The position numbers and the translations under genes were made by a program. Shown one piece after another: positions 6,837 to 7,661 of a DNA stretch of 7,661 nucleotides. Origin of the DNA: Deltaproteobacteria bacterium (GTDB lineage Bacteria > Myxococcota_A > UBA796); contig PALY01000018.1 of the NCBI GenBank assembly GCA_002707085.1, positions 15,344 through 23,004 of the forward strand. The letters run 5' to 3'. The notes under the pieces are model-generated. The model saw nothing but the letters and a program-made list of their open reading frames with translations, was not told where the DNA came from and did not search any database. Within the stretch, counting starts at the first letter, position 1; each line of letters opens with the position of its first letter.

Positions 6837-7352
6837 GTGGAACAAAAGGTGTTGTTGGAAATGCTGTCGCAGGCTCGTTCTAGAGGTCAGGTCAAGACCC
6901 TTGGTCGGATGTTGGATGCCGAACCTGAAGTAAGAATGGCTGCAGAAACCCTCGCGCGTGCGCGGGGCATCGATGAATTTGCGTCGATGGATGGGAAGCG
7001 GTTGGTGAAGCGTCTTCTTGATCGAAGGTCTGCTGCGCAGGTGCGAACCAACCCAATTCATCGGGATGAAGCCTTCGAATGCATTCATTGTGGGCATTCT
7101 GAAGTTCCAGGCGGGGCGATGGTTCGAGATCATTGTTCCCGTTGTTTGTATGGTCTTCACGTGGATATTGTCCCGGGTGACCGGGCTGCAGAATGTGGGG
7201 GTAAACTTGTTCCCATTGATTTTACCGTGGAAGGTCGTGCTGGTGTTGTGATTCATTATCGTTGTGCGGTGTGTGGGTATACACATCGGACGCGCGCGCA
7301 TGCGGATGACAACCTTCCGGTTGGGTTGCGGGTTGGAGAGAACACCCCATGA
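6837..7352 (+). CDS. RNHCP-domain zinc-binding protein with helical N-terminal extension
   Basis: This is a 171-residue protein. Residues about 79-157 match the pattern I know for the RNHCP domain: FECIHCG (80-86), then RDHCSRCL (97-104) in place of the signature R-N-H-C-P-x-C-L, HVDIVPGDRAAEC (108-120), G-K-L-x-P-I, IHYRCAVCG (139-147) and AHADDN (154-159). Cysteines 82, 85, 100, 103, 143 and 146 form CxxC pairs suited to binding zinc; C120 is extra. The biochemical role of RNHCP proteins is unknown to me. The first 78 residues are a charged, probably helical extension that I do not recognise. The GTG at 6837 has no clear ribosome site and lies 18 bases from a divergent gene; the ATG at 6861, 11 bases after AAGG, is an alternative start. 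The stop overlaps the tilS start by ATGA, so the two are probably co-translated and may share a translation-related role. That functional link is inferred. Confidence 0.82.
   Translation: MEQKVLLEMLSQARSRGQVKTLGRMLDAEPEVRMAAETLARARGIDEFASMDGKRLVKRLLDRRSAAQVRTNPIHRDEAFECIHCGHSEVPGGAMVRDHCSRCLYGLHVDIVPGDRAAECGGKLVPIDFTVEGRAGVVIHYRCAVCGYTHRTRAHADDNLPVGLRVGENTP
7335..7340 (+). promoter_or_regulatory. ribosome binding site of tilS
   Basis: GGAGAG lies inside the RNHCP coding sequence, eight bases before the ATG at 7349. It supports that ATG as the tilS start and the coupled translation of the two genes. Confidence 0.6.
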
Positions 7353-7661
7353 ATGTGGAAGCCAGGGCCCGTACGTTACCGCGACGGGTGATCGATACAA
7401 TCCGAAGAACACGCATGTGGTCCCCAGGCCATCGGGTGTTGGTCGCAGTCTCTGGTGGGGTGGATAGCACCGTTTTACTTCACGTTTTACATCAAACAGC
7501 AGGGGCGCATGGGGCGGAGTTGGGTGTGGCGAGTGTGGACCATGGACTTCGGGTTGAATCTCAGGATGAAGTGCGTCGGGTGGGGGAAACCGCTCGACTG
7601 CTCGGCATACCCTTTCATGATTTTCGTTTGAATTTGGAGGCTGGAGCCAATCTTTCCGCCC
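7349..7661 (+). CDS. tilS: tRNA(Ile)-lysidine synthetase, N-terminal part (cut by window end)
   Basis: The frame from the ATG at 7349 stays open to the window edge, giving 104 residues. VLVAVSGGVDSTVLLHVL (30-47) contains the PP-loop SGGVDS (35-40), which binds ATP and drives adenylation. ASVDHGLR (61-68) is the second family hallmark, and LLGIPFH follows at the usual distance. TilS attaches lysine to the wobble cytidine of the AUA-reading tRNA-Ile, changing its amino-acid identity and codon recognition; it is essential in most bacteria. The related TtcA/MesJ-like PP-loop enzymes are the main alternative, but VDHGLR and the spacing favour TilS. It has its own ribosome site and overlaps the RNHCP gene stop by ATGA. 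The substrate-binding C-terminal domains lie beyond the window, so which type of TilS it is cannot be told. Confidence 0.9.
   Translation, partial: MNVEARARTLPRRVIDTIRRTRMWSPGHRVLVAVSGGVDSTVLLHVLHQTAGAHGAELGVASVDHGLRVESQDEVRRVGETARLLGIPFHDFRLNLEAGANLSA

Noticed and set aside
6820..6933. Cys-rich frame beginning GTG at 6820 (SSYRT, then CCWKCC)
   Set aside because: It is an out-of-frame reading of the RNHCP gene's 5' end with no family likeness, and it is short.
7018..7251. Plus-strand frame with a hydrophobic segment resembling a membrane span
   Set aside because: It lies wholly inside the RNHCP gene in another frame; the RNHCP frame has clear family motifs.

Overview
The window looks like a stretch of chromosome from a Myxococcota-like bacterium, the former deltaproteobacterial group. 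The best clue is the C-terminal tail of the first protein: a Cys-Gly-Cys motif, a hydrophobic stretch and a run of arginines. This is the layout of the MYXO-CTERM surface-sorting signal. Several other proteins are envelope-directed, and GTG starts are common. I see no mobile element, CRISPR array, tRNA, rRNA or integration signature. The window reads as ordinary, tightly packed housekeeping and envelope DNA.

Layout: (1) positions 1-420, plus strand, hold the 3' end of a surface protein with an IPT/TIG-like domain and a MYXO-CTERM-like tail. (2) Positions 488-3201, minus strand, hold two M16-family zinc peptidase genes joined by an ATGA overlap. The upstream gene keeps the HxxEH zinc site and the downstream one has lost it, as in two-subunit M16 proteases. 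(3) A short divergent gap leads to a plus-strand family 9 glycosyltransferase (heptosyltransferase-like) with two cysteine clusters, ending at 4409. (4) Only 3 bases further on ends a minus-strand gene (4413-6818) for a secreted fusion of HEAT-like repeats, a cyclophilin-type peptidyl-prolyl isomerase and an acidic Pro/Glu repeat tail. (5) Eighteen bases beyond its start, on the plus strand, an RNHCP-type zinc-binding protein begins. It overlaps by ATGA the start of tilS (tRNA-Ile lysidine synthetase), which runs off the window end.

How they fit together: the TIG protein, the M16 pair and the HEAT-cyclophilin protein all appear to act outside the cytoplasm, in surface display, proteolysis and folding. 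The glycosyltransferase probably adds sugar to lipopolysaccharide or another surface glycan. The RNHCP-tilS pair is a separate, cytoplasmic, translation-linked operon. The genes form convergent and divergent pairs with very small gaps, so regulatory signals must lie in short gaps or inside neighbouring genes. I found no convincing new defence or mobile system. The items most worth a second look are the RNHCP-TilS coupling, the HEAT-cyclophilin-acidic tail architecture with its in-frame 18-base repeat, the double-cysteine-cluster glycosyltransferase, and the very short uncharged export signals.
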